Source: Liolophura sinensis (taxonomy: Eukaryota > Mollusca > Polyplacophora > Chitonida > Chitonidae). Taken from it: DNA of 64,000 bases. A program made the translations under genes and the position numbers. Of this stretch, positions 24,223-36,179 are shown piece by piece. The first letter of the stretch is position 1; each line of letters opens with the position of its first letter. The notes beneath the pieces are model-generated. The model was not told the origin of the DNA. It saw only the letters and a list, made by a program, of their open reading frames with translations, and searched no databases. Where the stretch lies: the NCBI RefSeq assembly GCF_032854445.1, contig NC_088296.1:21939853-22003852 (forward strand), read 5' to 3'.

Positions 24223-25680
24223 TAACTATTGCGAATGGTTTTGCAGACAGCTGAATATAGACGATTGGTTTAAAGAAACAGACTATAGTTCGCTTAAGGA
24301 TAAAAGCTAGATGCTAAACAAATCCATATGAGTATGTATAAAATATGTATCAGCACAGAGAAATGAAAATAGAAATCGGTGGGAACAGTAGTGGTATAGA
24401 GAATGGAGCAATCCCAAGTGGGGAGATCCTCATATGGTACTTACTATGGTGTGTGGACATCGAGTTTTCAGTGATAAAGCTTGAGTAACGGGTTAAGCTC
24501 AAAATAATAAAAAAAAAGTTTCCCTTAAATATACGCTAGGCCACGATTATGAATTATTGACTCTGTTTTATAATTCAAGCTCGATTTGTAGCAATACTTA
24601 TTATCGATAAACATATGACACATTATTTTCATTGCAAGCAGTTAGACAGCACAAAGAGTTATGTCCCTTATATTGATGACAAAATTTCCGCGATACACTC
24701 TAAAGCAGTAATCTGTTAATTTTAACAGATGGTTTGTTATCTGGTAAGACAGGCATTAAATAGAGATGACACAATTATACCAACTGTATAATTATTTCGA
24801 TTTAAGATAATACCGATAAACTGTGATTCGTAATCACTATTAGTCTCAATGTAAGAAAAGTCGTCCGTAATTGTACAGTTAGGGATGGTGTTATTTATGT
24901 AGAAAACTAGACCACTACCTATTCTTACTGACCTGAAAAGAGAGATAAGATAATACCCAGGGGTATGACATAAGTACAGTGTTCGGTGTATGGAACAAGT
25001 CAGCTTTCAGAGATTCCGATAACTGAAAAATTAAAAGGCACGTTGGAACATGTTCATAGAATTTCTGCGAAACCGCATACAAAGAAAAACAGGATAAATA
25101 GGACGTTTAACATTATAGTTTCTGCCAAGTTCCACTGTCAGATATCAGACAATGAATATGTAAGTGTTCTTGTGACATAGTCCATTCACTGTTAGACTGA
25201 CAATCTGCTGTACGGTAGAATGATAATTAGCCCCTGCGTTTTGTGTCAAAGTCGGGCGTGTTTGTGGTTTCCTCACTCGTAACGGCTATGAGCGTTTTAT
25301 GTAGCGATGTCACCTTTACATCTATCAAAGTTGACCAAAAGCTGACCAGTGAAGTTTAAAGAGCAAACCAGTGTATTAAGTGAGTGTTAGCTTACGGTGT
25401 GTGGTAAATCACGCTCGCTGTAGATACGCAGAGGCGTACAATGTGGAACAGCGGAGTATGATGTTCTGTATTAACGTTATTTTCAACTCAACTGTTCAGA
25501 AAGTTTGATAGATTCCGTTACTATTAGTGATAAAAAGATTCTCAAAACAGGATAGTTTTCTTAAAGAAGATGACAGACAAAACTGTAAAATATATATAGT
25601 TCACAGTTTAGTAAGGCCGGCTGAAATTTAGCTATTCTGATTTGCCTGTGTTGGTCAATCGTAGTATGAAATGTATCTCG

Positions 25681-25755
25681 GCGTCAAAAACAGACATTCG
25701 CATGCCAGCCGTCAACCAAAATTGACGTTTCAGGTCAATAATAGCAAGGCCAATT
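25681..25755 (-). repeat. Diverged solitary copy of the GGACGTTCC motif
   Basis: GCGTCAAAAACAGACATTCG and the following ~50 bases match the reverse complement of 5,735-5,810, and its last ~45 bases also match the reverse complement of the motif at 7,330-7,375. The motif family therefore extends beyond the large tandem repeat. Confidence 0.6.
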
Positions 25756-25958
25756 TCAAAAAAAAAAAAAAAATTCTACACAAAAAACAAATGATTAATA
25801 ATTAGGACGGACAGATTGAGAAGGGATTGTTTCAGGATTAGCTGACAAACGAAGTGAATGTTCAAATTAAATCTGGTTCAGTGTTGTGTGATATACTTGG
25901 CACAGTGTTCGCTCTGATGATGTTGTCTGTATATAGAAAGTATCGCACTCGGCGAACA

Positions 25959-26190
25959 AGACCGCCTCGTTGGCCTAATGTTTAGAGCGTCCGCCTCGAA
26001 GTCTGGAGACTCAGCACTAAGTGGTAGGCCCGGTGTGACTGGGTGGGGTGTCATTTCTGGTGTCTTCGCCATAATACTTCAGTGGCAGCAGCCCCTTGGC
26101 GGTATGGACTCGCCCTCCCACAGAAAGACACAGCATACTTGCACACACCTAATGCCTTGTCTTGCCGGTTTTTCTCGCTCTATTTAGGGA
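25959..26190 (+). mobile_element. Putative tRNA-derived SINE, third head type
   Basis: CCTCGTTGGCCTAATGTTTA then GAGCGTCCGCCTCGAAGTC looks like a tRNA A-box and anticodon region. The B-box is not clear and no target duplication was seen. Confidence 0.5.
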
Positions 26191-26654
26191 AAGGAACTAG
26201 AATTTTCTAGAACTTGTTTCCAGTCCCGTCGTGTATAATGTAATAAAATATGTTCAGTTCAACAGGCATGCATTTTATTGTTTAAAAGCGTCGTACTAGT
26301 AATAGCTGCATGCGATGCGTGTTGATTCTCCCTAGAAGTGGTTCTCAATGATGTATGAAAATGACCCGAACACTAAGTGTATATTCAGGTTTAAGGCAGT
26401 GGTTTCCTCCCTTTGATCGTAACTTTCCCTAAACGAAAATTCTAGAAATGAACCTACGGCCTGCGTTGAGATAACATCTCCCTTATATTTGAGTAAGGAA
26501 GCCGTTCGCGGCAATGTGTGCTTTCCAGGATGTAATAAGACGTCACTTTCTAAACAGCTCTTGAAAGAAAAGGCAGGCATTTTATTCCTTCAAAGCATAC
26601 TAATAGTTGCACGTTTTCAGCGTCCATCAGTAAGCAGTAATTAGCTCCCCTGGA

Positions 26655-27030
26655 CTGTGATCCATCCTAACCCAGATATGGACCCACGTTATTTGTTGAC
26701 ATTCTACTTCTTCATAGTTATCAAGGCCTATGAAAAAGGCCCTAATATTCCGTGTATACCGTGTTCACCTAGTGAGAAAGCATCCATAACAATTTGGATA
26801 CAGGTTGACGGTCACAATAAGGACCTTTTTACGACAGCAGTGGGGAGGTGTGCTTACCAACGCCAACGGTAGGTCGCTAGTAGCCGTATCACCACCTGTC
26901 TCCTTGTGTCCTCTCGCCCACAATTACATACTTTCACCATTAAAACTCATACCTACCCAAAGTTTTTTAAAATTTAAATTATTTTGATATCACACAGACA
27001 CCTGTTCACCAAAATGGCTGGTTGACACCG
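26655..27030 (+). repeat. Dispersed repeat, copy 1 (partner at 57,365)
   Basis: Matches the reverse complement of 57,365-57,715, for example CACCACCTGTCTCCTTGTGT, TTAAAACTCATACCT and ATTTTGATA. Both copies leave a similar frame open (a shared SPPVSLCPL peptide, LKLIP downstream). I do not recognise the family; a decayed exon or an unclassified transposon are both possible. Confidence 0.65.
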
Positions 27031-27800
27031 AAAAAGGATTTCACACCATAAAATACGTCGAACTACATTCGGAGTAGTGATCAGAGCAATCACTTGGGTT
27101 GGTACGCGCATACGTTGTCGACAGTGTTCCGCTGGCTTCAGTACAGCACAGACACATGTGGAAGTTAGTCAACATTCTGCTGGACGTTACAGTACACGGG
27201 ATTTCCACAATATTCTACACAGTCTGTACAGTGGAAATATGTAAATAATCATCGAGATCTTACTGCTGCGCAACACACAAGGTAAATTTTTGAAGGACAA
27301 TTCTTTTGCCGACCACGTGTATATAGTGCTCCCCAGGGCCCACTTGGACGAAGCCATCTTAATCACGTAAGATTAAGAGATTTTAACATTAAGAGGGCTT
27401 CGTGCAGTGCTCCGTTGGCTATTCTGTGGTAGAAATTGCCGCGCTGACTGACAGGCTTCCATTTAATTTGGCTACCAGACAAGAAGCTGTGAATGAGAAT
27501 AAACTAGCCGGTTTACACAAAAGACACACGTAAGCGATTCAATTGCAGAGTGTAATATCTCCATGGTACACTGACAACAGTAAGAGATACTTTAGCTCAC
27601 TAGATCAAGGTACAGTGGGGCGTGTTATTTGTTACATGTACAAATCTATCATGGACTTGCACAGTTTAGAATAATACCTGAAGTAAACTGACAGAAAGTT
27701 TTTAAAACTGACTGCTATAGTACTGATGAAAGATTCTTGCGTCAACGAGCAATCATATATAGCATGATATTAACCGGACTTCGCTTTCCACATGTCTGCA
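27031..27800. other. Intergenic sequence, nothing recognised
   Basis: No open frame with a domain, no SINE and no clear repeat seen. Confidence 0.5.
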
Positions 27801-28740
27801 GTCCTCCTTACTTAACATCCCGTTCTACAATGCTCCTGACTTAAAGTCTTCTGCACTGGCTCTGACTGAACGTCGCTATACACATTACCTCTGACTAAAT
27901 GTCGCTCTACGTACTTTGCTTTTGTCTTCACGTCAGTGTCTACATTGCTTCTCATTTAACGTCGCTCGCTTCATTGCTTCTCACTTAACGTCGACATTAC
28001 TGCCACGTTAACATAGCTACTTAACGCACACCCTATCAAACTGCAGTGTTCTGGCTTCCTCTCCGGCCATAAGTGAGAAGGTCTTCGACAACCTGCGGAT
28101 GGTCGTGGGTTTCCCCCGGGCTCTGCCCGGTTTCCACCCACCAGAATGCTGGCCGCCGTCGTACAAGTGAAATATTCTTGAGTACGGCGTAAAACACCAA
28201 TCAAATAAATAAATAAATAAATCAACCTGCAGTCCGTCTCACTTAGCATGCTTTCGAATTAACGTCTCCTGATTTAAAGTCACCCTCTACATTGCTTCAG
28301 ACAATGATTCTGGCCTAACGTCGCTCTGTACATCTTCTAACTACATTGCCTCTTAAGTAGAGGTAGCCTCTTAAGTTAAGTAGCTTAACGTCGCTTCCTA
28401 TGCTACTTTTATCTTACCGGCACACTTTACATAAGCTGGCTTAATGCCCCTCTCTACATTCGCTACTCGCCTACATTGCTTCTGCCTTAGTGTCGCTCTC
28501 GAGACTGTTTCAGTTTTAGACTCACTTTCCACATTAGTTTTACACTGATCCTGACTTAACGTCGCTTTCTCAGTTTCGTCAGACATAACGCCGCTATTCA
28601 CATTTTGGACAGTGCTTCTAACTTAAAATATATCTACACATATCTTCTGACTAAATGTGGCTCTCTATATAACGTCTGATTTAACATCATTTTCAACTGT
28701 GACATTTTCTTTGACCGAAAGTCGCATGGCAAATACTTGT
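27800..28740. repeat. Decayed ~30-bp minisatellite, interrupted by a SINE
   Basis: Irregular repetition of TTAACGTCGCT, CTACATTGCTTCT and close variants, spaced roughly 30 bases apart, on both sides of a SINE at 28,051-28,223. Units are heavily diverged. Confidence 0.65.
28051..28223 (+). mobile_element. SINE family A, 5'-truncated, inside the minisatellite
   Basis: Starts at CTGGCTTCCTCTCCGGCC and runs through the central domain to TTGAGTACGGCGTAAAACAC and (AAAT)n. The tRNA-like head is absent, as in a truncated retroposition. Confidence 0.92.
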
Positions 28741-28893
28741 CATATCATCTTTAGACAAAAGGTTATAAACAAAACTTGACATATGTGGGCCATTTTATGT
28801 GGTAATAGGTTACCGTGGAAGACAACGACTGGTTCTCTAATTTAATCTACATGTGTGTGTGACACCATATAGTACTGACAGAGAATAGTTATT

Positions 28894-29156
28894 CATTTAT
28901 TTATTTATTTGATGTTTTACGCCGTACTCACTAATATTTCACTTTTACGACGGCGGCCAACATTATGGAGGGAGGAAACCGGGCAGTGTCCGAGGAAAAC
29001 TCACGACCATCCGCAGGTTGCTGAAGACATTCCCGCTTACGGCCGGAGAAGAAGCCAGCATGAGCTGGACTTGAACTCACAGCGACCGCATTGGTGAGAG
29101 GCTTCTGGGTCATTACGCTGCGCTAGCGCGCTAATCAATTGAGCCACGAAGCCCCC
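28894..29156 (-). mobile_element. SINE family A, near full length
   Basis: (TTTA)n tail, diverged central domain, and head ending GAGCCACGAAGCCCC. A short direct repeat GACAGAGAA at 28,877-28,885 and 29,172-29,180 may be the target duplication, with extra C-rich bases between. Confidence 0.9.
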
Positions 29157-29181
29157 CTCCCCTCTCCCCCCGACAGAGAAA

Positions 29182-30310
29182 AACAATATTTATAACCTCT
29201 TTCGTGTTACTGGACACAGTGGCACACGAGCTTAGCGCAATAAACATGTATTTGATGAGGAAATTATAGCAGTAAATAATGTTATCTAAACTATGTGTGT
29301 GTCATTGATAAAAGCGAAAGAAGCACCTGACTAATGTTTATGTCAACAGAAAGACTACCATTCGACCTACATGTACACATTCAAGAGAGTCCTCTTTATG
29401 GAAGCCGGATAAAATCACCACCGTGCCGTCGAAACCGAGATAATGCAATTTAACATTACGGACTTTAATTTCTGTGCAAGAATGTGGACTTCCAACACAT
29501 CCATGTGTAAAGATTGTGTTGCTACACGTCACTGACTGAAGTCAGATTTTGTAGCTAATATGACAGATTTTACCAACATCTGGATATAGGCAACTTGATA
29601 AAATAAATAACTACAGTTCCGCTTCCTGTGTCCTTAAACAAATCCCCATGGGTGTGTAAAAAAAATTACTTCAGTAAGACAAAGCCATAAAATCTGGCAT
29701 GCCACATATACAGTGGCCTGTTCAAATAATCATGACAAATTCAGGACTTTTCTTGCGAATGTATCTTTTGTATCCTTGCAACTTATATTAATCTATATTA
29801 ATTTACCCAGCGAATAAAGAGGTGAGTTTGGTGATTATGGTGGTGTGTGGCGTTTTAGGTGTTCGGGTGGATTGTTGGTTAATTTTGGTGCGGATGGCGC
29901 TATGATAAAGACTGTTGACATTGTAATAAATTTTAAGCTTGTTCCAGCTTCCTGTTCCAGCCTGATCTTTTTTCTTTAAACTTTGACGTAAGATTGAATT
30001 CGCCCTCTACTCAAACCTGCCCAACTGCCAGTCATTGGTAGTTTATACGATGTGATAAAGTAACACAATGAACAATTTTGAAAAGTCATAATCTTGTCCA
30101 AATCAATCGTAAGACTTGGAACCTCGAAACTAATCTATAATTTGTTAAGAACAAGTACCAAGCTCCAATCCATTATCATCCGCTTTGAAAAATGTCTAGA
30201 AAAGTGTTTGAACATAATAGACATAACTGTGTCCAATATAGACGCAGGGGTCTGTAACTACAAACTGATCTGTAACTAGACAAGGCAAAGCCATGTATCA
30301 CTTTTGACTG
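29182..30310. other. Intergenic sequence, nothing recognised
   Basis: AT-rich; no domain-bearing frame and no repeat recognised. Confidence 0.5.
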
Positions 30311-30311
30311 T

Positions 30312-30433
30312 TCATGCTGGCTTCCTCTCCGGCCGTACGTGAGAACATGCAGCAACCTTATGGTGGAAGGAAACGTCGTATAAGTGAAATAGTCTTGAGT
30401 ACGGCGTAAAACACCAATCAAATAAATAAATAA
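30312..30433 (+). mobile_element. SINE family A, truncated and internally deleted
   Basis: TCATGCTGGCTTCCTCTCCG, then a deletion, then TTGAGTACGGCGTAAAACAC and (AAAT)n. Confidence 0.88.
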
Positions 30434-30931
30434 TATATCACTTTTGATTTATTATGACGAACCTTCTTGAAGCCTCTAAAATTGGACGAAAACAACAAGG
30501 ATGTAGACAAAGTTAGATATATTGGTTCAAAATTCGGATTTAATCTATAACTTCGTAAGGTAAAGGAATGTACCAAGTTTCAATTCAATACTATGATCCC
30601 TTTTTTAAAAATCAAAATCCAGAAGACTGTGTAGACAAAAACGACCATAAGTACTTTAAGTTGGACATATATCTTCGAAAATCGAGCGTGATGTCGCAAA
30701 ATTGATCGCGATCGGGTTTACAGTGTTCGTTTTAGTTACCTCCTCTGACGCTTTGAAATCGAGTGGTCAGGCTTTTGGACATCATTCTACGACTGATCAG
30801 GCCTTACAGACAGTGTATAACCCTGAACGATGCAGATCATATATCCCACACAAATGCACGTCATTTGTGCAGAATCAGGTTGCCAGACGAGGGTATGTAA
30901 CTGGCGGTGTTGACTTACTTTGTCGGACAGA

Positions 30932-31191
30932 TTTATTTATTTTATTTGTTTTACGCCGAACTCAAGAATATTTCACTTATACGACGGCAGCCAGTATTAT
31001 AGTGGGAGGAAACCGGGCTCAGCCCGGGGGAAACCCAAGACCATCCGCAGGTTGCTGGCAGACCTTCCCACTTACGGCCAGAGAGGAAGCCAGCGTGAGC
31101 TGGACTTGAACTCACAGCGACCGCATTGGTGAGAGACTCCTGGGTCATTACGCTGCGCTAGCGCGCTAACCGACTGAGCCACGGAGGCCCC
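30932..31191 (-). mobile_element. SINE family A, full length
   Basis: From (TTTA)n through the central domain to the head ending GAGCCACGGAGGCCCC. TGTCGGACAGA occurs at 30,921-30,931 and again at 31,205-31,215, a likely target duplication separated by about 13 bases at the head side. Confidence 0.92.
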
Positions 31192-31215
31192 AGTAAATTA
31201 CCGCTGTCGGACAGA

Positions 31216-33240
31216 ATATGTAAATCCAACAGAATGATAGTAGATTATGGCTTACTACAGGACATATACAGATGTATCAGTGAATGATTGGGAACAGTTT
31301 TCAGCCACAGTGTTGTGAACTATTTGCTTTCATTCCCGGATATGTTTCACTATTGGATTCGTGGACGTTATCATGTGCCCGCACCCAGTCACAGTGTTGT
31401 GCAACAAAAGTAAGTTCCTCATCAGCGCCTTAGCGCATGACTGCCCCTGCACGTTAATCCTTGATATACCACGTCCGCTGGATTACTGGGATAGTGTGTG
31501 CAGAATTTCACTGCGATCTAGTACATACCATGGGAGATATGAAACAATGTTTTGGGGGTAACTAACTTTTGTTGCACTGTTTAGAATACTTAAATAATCG
31601 CCAACAAATGTGTCATAGTGAAATAATTTGAGCAATATTTCAATAATGGTTGCCATTGGAAGGCTTATTGAAATAATTAGTTCATAACCAGTTACACTTA
31701 CAACGCAATCTGAAAAAGTAATTATAGTAATTAGTAATAAGCATAGTAGTGACTTTCAGTTAGAGTTGCAACACTATGCATATTGTGGCGACCACCTTAC
31801 ATACGGTCCGTGTATTACTAAGTCCATCTCCTAGTGTTATGCAGGACGGGACACTAGTCATGTTGGGGTCAGTATAATGTTACTGGGTTTGGAGTCATAT
31901 TTAGTGTCTTATGAGCCAGCACTAAAAAAAATACACCAACCACATTTGGATGTAGCATTTCACCAGGAGATTCTTCCATGATATGACCGAAATATTACGG
32001 AAAATGTCAAATCTCAACAAAAGAAACCATGTCATTAAGGTTTGCCCCTGTACACCATAACGGCATAACCCCTATTCCACTTTAAGTAACGTTCTATTGT
32101 AAGTTGAGTAAAATGGTTCGCTTTTCTGCAGACCACTCTACTAACAAACCTGAGAGATCGGGTGTTCAAATCCAGCCCGTGCTAATCAGTCAAGTGGGGT
32201 GTTTTTCTCGGGTGTATCTTTTTCCGCCAAGGTTTCTTCACCCACAGGTTTTAATTGTCAAAATGCTCATGAAAATTAAGGTAAACATAAAGCAAAATGG
32301 AAATGGATTCAATCAGAATAAATAAGTGCACACTAAACTTGAAAAGAAAATCCGCACACGCCATTGCTGCATTTGGTTTTCCCCTTCATTTCTTGATGAA
32401 GAAGTATATGTATGTATATACTTTACATGGTACTGAACAACTTTTTAGTTACATTTTCATTGTTAAAATACCCATGAGATATTCAGTTGAACGTATAAAA
32501 AATGGAAATGGTTTTAATAAAAAAAATGTTGCTTAATCTTTCATGTCGGCACGGAAAAGAAAAACATGTATACTTACCTTATGATGCCGTGAAACAGCAA
32601 ATTACCCCTATGAACAGTAATCGCCGCTAACGAGTTTTAAGTGCACCTTCTTTCTGTCAGTACAGGTATGTATAGATACACTTAACCGATATGGCAAATT
32701 GCCTATCACATGAAAAGGGTATTATATATACAGGTTGTCAAATTACGTCACATACTGGAACATGTGAGCATTTGTGCACTGCCTCTGACATTAGCTTGCA
32801 TGGTAGGTGACCCACCTACATTGCATTGTAAGCATTGTATGCATTTTCTGGATATATCTATATATAGACACTCTCTGTATACCCCTTGTCTGTCTTACCA
32901 CTGCTTCTCGGCAGATAGGTACAAGTAGGTCAGCATGTCTGCTGTATTGTCGCTCTGCGAAGCGTTTTGTGGTAAATACCAGCTTTTCTTTTGTATACAT
33001 GCTCTAAGGTATAATTTGTGGTCAAACTTACGGCTATTTCATTTCACGATCTTTAGTGAACAAGCCTTCTAACCGAACCGCTAGAAGAATTGCATCAGTG
33101 CCATGCACTTGAGATCATTCACTTCAGATAACTGAGTGTAAGTTAGCTGTGCCTTTATCATGGCATTGTACCCGTGTGGCTGTCGTGTTGGGCCCCCGCT
33201 ACAACATGAAGTAGCAAACTGCATGCCCCCCCCCCCCCTA
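31216..33240. other. Intergenic sequence with weak repeats
   Basis: No gene recognised. A possible SINE head lies near 32,100-32,250 (B-box-like GTGTTCAAATCC). A diverged ~200-base duplication places AAAATGGAAATGG at about 32,293 and again near 32,499. A C-run of about 13 lies near 33,226. Confidence 0.45.
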
Positions 33241-33270
33241 GCACCATGGCTTAAGCAGCATTAGGTAAAA

Positions 33271-33351
33271 AAGGGAAGGTCTGACACCAACCTGCGCATG
33301 GTCGTGGGTTTCCTCCTGGCTCTGCCCGGTTTCCTCTCGGTTTTAATGCCG
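33271..33351 (+). mobile_element. SINE family A fragment
   Basis: AAGGGAAGGTCTGACACCAA through GGTCGTGGGTTTCCTCCTGG to the start of the tail domain. Confidence 0.75.
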
Positions 33352-33869
33352 GAATACAGTATAATTAAAGACTTTTCTCTTTTCATATACAGTGTAATTA
33401 GGTCTATAGCGTCTAACGTATGCCAAAGTTTGTTTTGCAAATCAAATGCACGACTAACCATACCTGGCTGGTATGCGTAATTTCACTTTATCATTCGTGT
33501 ATATTATCTTCGCATTGGACAAAAAATCTACATAATTTAAGAATATTCACCCAAATAACATGAAATAATGTTCCACATAACTAGTAGATCTTTTCCACTG
33601 GTACATTGGTCTACACATGTGACATTTGAGAGAGTCTTTATTTTGATATATGTTTATTGCGTTGAGGGTGTGTTACATGTGCTTACTGGCTGATGGTAAC
33701 CCTAGCCTTTCCCCGTGCTACGTTTAACGGGTTAGACCTTTCATTCAACGTGTATGCCTTGGCCCTAAAAGAGACGTTCAATTTTGCTCAAACTCAAGGG
33801 GAATATTCTGTCTTCGTCTGCAAGTAGAAGGGAAGCACGGCTTTTGTGAAAACCTTGTGAATTTTTGCT

Positions 33870-34230
33870 GCACTGATATGAGGCTGTATAATGTAATCAC
33901 ACAGAGATGTACGCTTTCACACAAGGCTGTGCTCAAATATCCACATAACGCCGTGTCTGTATAGTGTAACCACACAGAGATGTACGTTTTCACATGAGGG
34001 TGCGCTCAAATAGCCACATAACGCCATGTCTGTATACTGTAACCACAAAGAGATGTATGTTTTCGCATGAGGCTGTGCTCATATGGCCACATAACGCTGT
34101 GTCTGTATAGTGTAACCACAAAGAGATGTATGTTTTCGTATGAGGCTGTACTCAAATGGCCACATAACGCCGTGCCTCTATAACGTAACCACACAGCGAT
34201 GTACGCTTTCACATGAGGCTGAACACATAT
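33870..34230. repeat. 73-bp tandem repeat, about 4-5 units
   Basis: The GATGTACG/GATGTATG landmark recurs at 33,906, 33,979, 34,052, 34,125 and 34,198, exactly 73 bases apart. Each unit also contains TCACATGAGGCTG and CCACATAACGCC(G). The minus-strand frames here are repeat-derived. Confidence 0.95.
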
Positions 34231-34840
34231 TCGCTTAGATAGGTATTAACGTGACGCTCACTTGTATAATGCTGGGCTTACATCCTAATACATTTTTTAG
34301 CACATGGGCCTGAACAGTAAATGCAAATACTCACAGTGGTTTACGGCCAAAACAAAGATTGGAACCTTGCCAACCGATCTATGACCGTAACATAACACCG
34401 CTTCCCTGTGCATTCGACTGAAACCAGCGGCGGCGTATTACATCCAGAAGAATAACTGTCAGTCGAAGAGTTCTCTCAAGTAAGACACCTGGATGTGTAT
34501 TCTAAGGGAAAACAACTACAGCATGTTTTATTCTTACTGTTCAAGTAATTGCTTAACTAACAGCAAATTTCACGCATCTGTCATCATAACTAAAGAAGAA
34601 TTATCTAAGACGTGCAGTGATTTTATTTGCAATTTGTTTAATGTCACTGGATGACTGAAATTGCAGTGTTTGTCATCACATTTAACATACAATAACACTG
34701 AAACAAGGGACTAAGCCCCCAGGATGATTGCCCCAGGGGCTATCCCCGTAATGCCCGTGTGAAAATTCCCGTAGACAAAATGCCTCGGTGGACGAAAAGC
34801 CCCAATGAACAAAAATAAAATAAAAGCGCTTTTGATTGAC

Positions 34841-34880
34841 GAAAAAGTTGTTAAGTACGACGTTAAACGCCAAGCATAAA
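34841..34880 (+). mobile_element. SINE family B tail remnant
   Basis: AAGTTGTTAAGTACGACGTT followed by AAACGCCAAGC, matching the family B tail. Confidence 0.7.
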
Positions 34881-35144
34881 TACACCCACACACACGCACA
34901 CACACACACATAAATATATACTTTAAACTATGTATTTTTACTCACCATATTGCGGGTAGCAGTGCTCTTTTACAGCGCGAGGTAAAACCTATAAAACAAT
35001 AGGGACAACGGGAGAGAGCAGTGGACATGTGGCTCTACTGGTTGCCTTGTAATACCACGGACATGACAACACAATGCTTTGATAGTGGGTGTGTAATTTG
35101 CTACTATTTAAGCATTTAAAAGAAAGGGAAGAATAAAGCCTGAA

Positions 35145-35220
35145 TTGAGGGAAGTTGACAAGGGAAAGAGTATTTCACCGGTTCGCTGTGACCCTTTACC
35201 AATGAGCATACTGTCGTGAC
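35145..35220. repeat. Solitary diverged fragment of the large repeat
   Basis: GAAGTTGACAAGGG, GTGACCCTTTACCAA and the flanking order match 3,376-3,450 (AAATTGACAAGAAG, GTGACCATTTACCAA). Confidence 0.5.
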
Positions 35221-35326
35221 TACTCTAGTTTCCCTTTATGCTGTAAGTGTTTTAGTTTACATTTGCAGGGAATTCGCAGATTCCCTTGATTTCAATGCCT
35301 TGGTGGTTGACAAGGCGCGTGTGATG

Positions 35327-35380
35327 TTTTCCTCCAGTTATAAAACTGGCCGCCATTGTATAAGCGAAAAATTGAAAAGA
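35327..35380 (+). mobile_element. SINE family A tail-domain remnant
   Basis: TTTTCCTCCAGTTATAAAAC then TGGCCGCCATTGTATAAGCG resembles the pre-tail domain of family A. Confidence 0.55.
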
Positions 35381-36179
35381 AAAACAAAAAAAAAACCATC
35401 CAGTCAAACAGTCAGTTAGAGTAAATGATTACGTCTTAACGCTACTCCAGCAGTACTATGGCAACATCGCCTCAATGGCATCACACGGGGGAGGCAAACT
35501 ATGATGACAATTCTGACCCGAAAATCTCAAAACTGATTTTCAAGACAAACTTTAGAACTAGAGGTTAAACTTATGTTCAGGAACAATACCAGAGTTAAGT
35601 CTAAGTCTGACTTAAGTTTAAACATCTTCGTGGTCTTGTGGTCTAGGAAGTGTTTTCAGGCTCCTCATCTGGTTGAACCAGAAGACATCTGTAACCCTAA
35701 GGAGTTTGAAAAAGAAAACATCTGTAACTCTTAAGTTGTTTGAACCAGAAAACATCTATTACCTCATGTTGGTTTAACCAGAAAACATCTGCAAATATCC
35801 AATCCGGACACCAAATCGTACATAGACAACATGTAATATTACTGTTTTGTGTGTTTCATTTGAATTTACCGCCTCCATGGGTTGTGTACGTTGTGGAATG
35901 GCCTTCCTAGAAGTTCTTCTCACCTCCCTGTTCGGATACAATACAACGTTTGTCGTTACCTGGCTCTCTTTGCCTCTTTCTAGCGGACTCACGTTTTATT
36001 TAAAGTTAGGCGTCGCGTTAAACAACTGTTATTAGCCGAGAGCGCAACCCGGTCGCTAATACCACTTGTGTCTAATTTCATATCGCAGGGCGTACAAACG
36101 GTAGTGACCTTGACCTCTTTTGGCCTCACGGCAAGTCACCGCAGTAAAATCTTCACTCCCTGAATTTGACACTTGTCCT

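Larger units (their letters stand above)
22400..25680. repeat. Old duplicated intergenic block
   Basis: The segment around 22,435-22,560 (CTACACCCAAATAAAC, GCTTGCCGT) recurs at 23,325-23,350 plus 23,734-23,820, interrupted there by a family B SINE. A further diverged match to 22,590-22,760 (TTTTCATTGCAAG block) lies near 24,545-24,680. I see no gene; the remainder to 25,680 is AT-rich with nothing recognised. Confidence 0.55.
34231..36175. other. Intergenic sequence with small repeat remnants
   Basis: Holds a family B SINE tail, a CA-rich run at 34,884-34,911, a match to the large repeat near 35,145-35,220 and a family A fragment. A frame at 35,847-36,035 encodes a hydrophobic stretch behind a possible CCTAG acceptor but is too weak to call. 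Confidence 0.45.

Noticed and set aside
30702-31109. 135-codon frame beginning with a hydrophobic, signal-like stretch
   Set aside because: It starts at TTG rather than ATG, and the second half is SINE sequence. Without the SINE it would end soon after 31,215. No exon signals are strong enough.
35847-36035. Frame with a hydrophobic stretch behind a possible CCTAG acceptor
   Set aside because: The acceptor lacks a good polypyrimidine tract and no partner exon was found.
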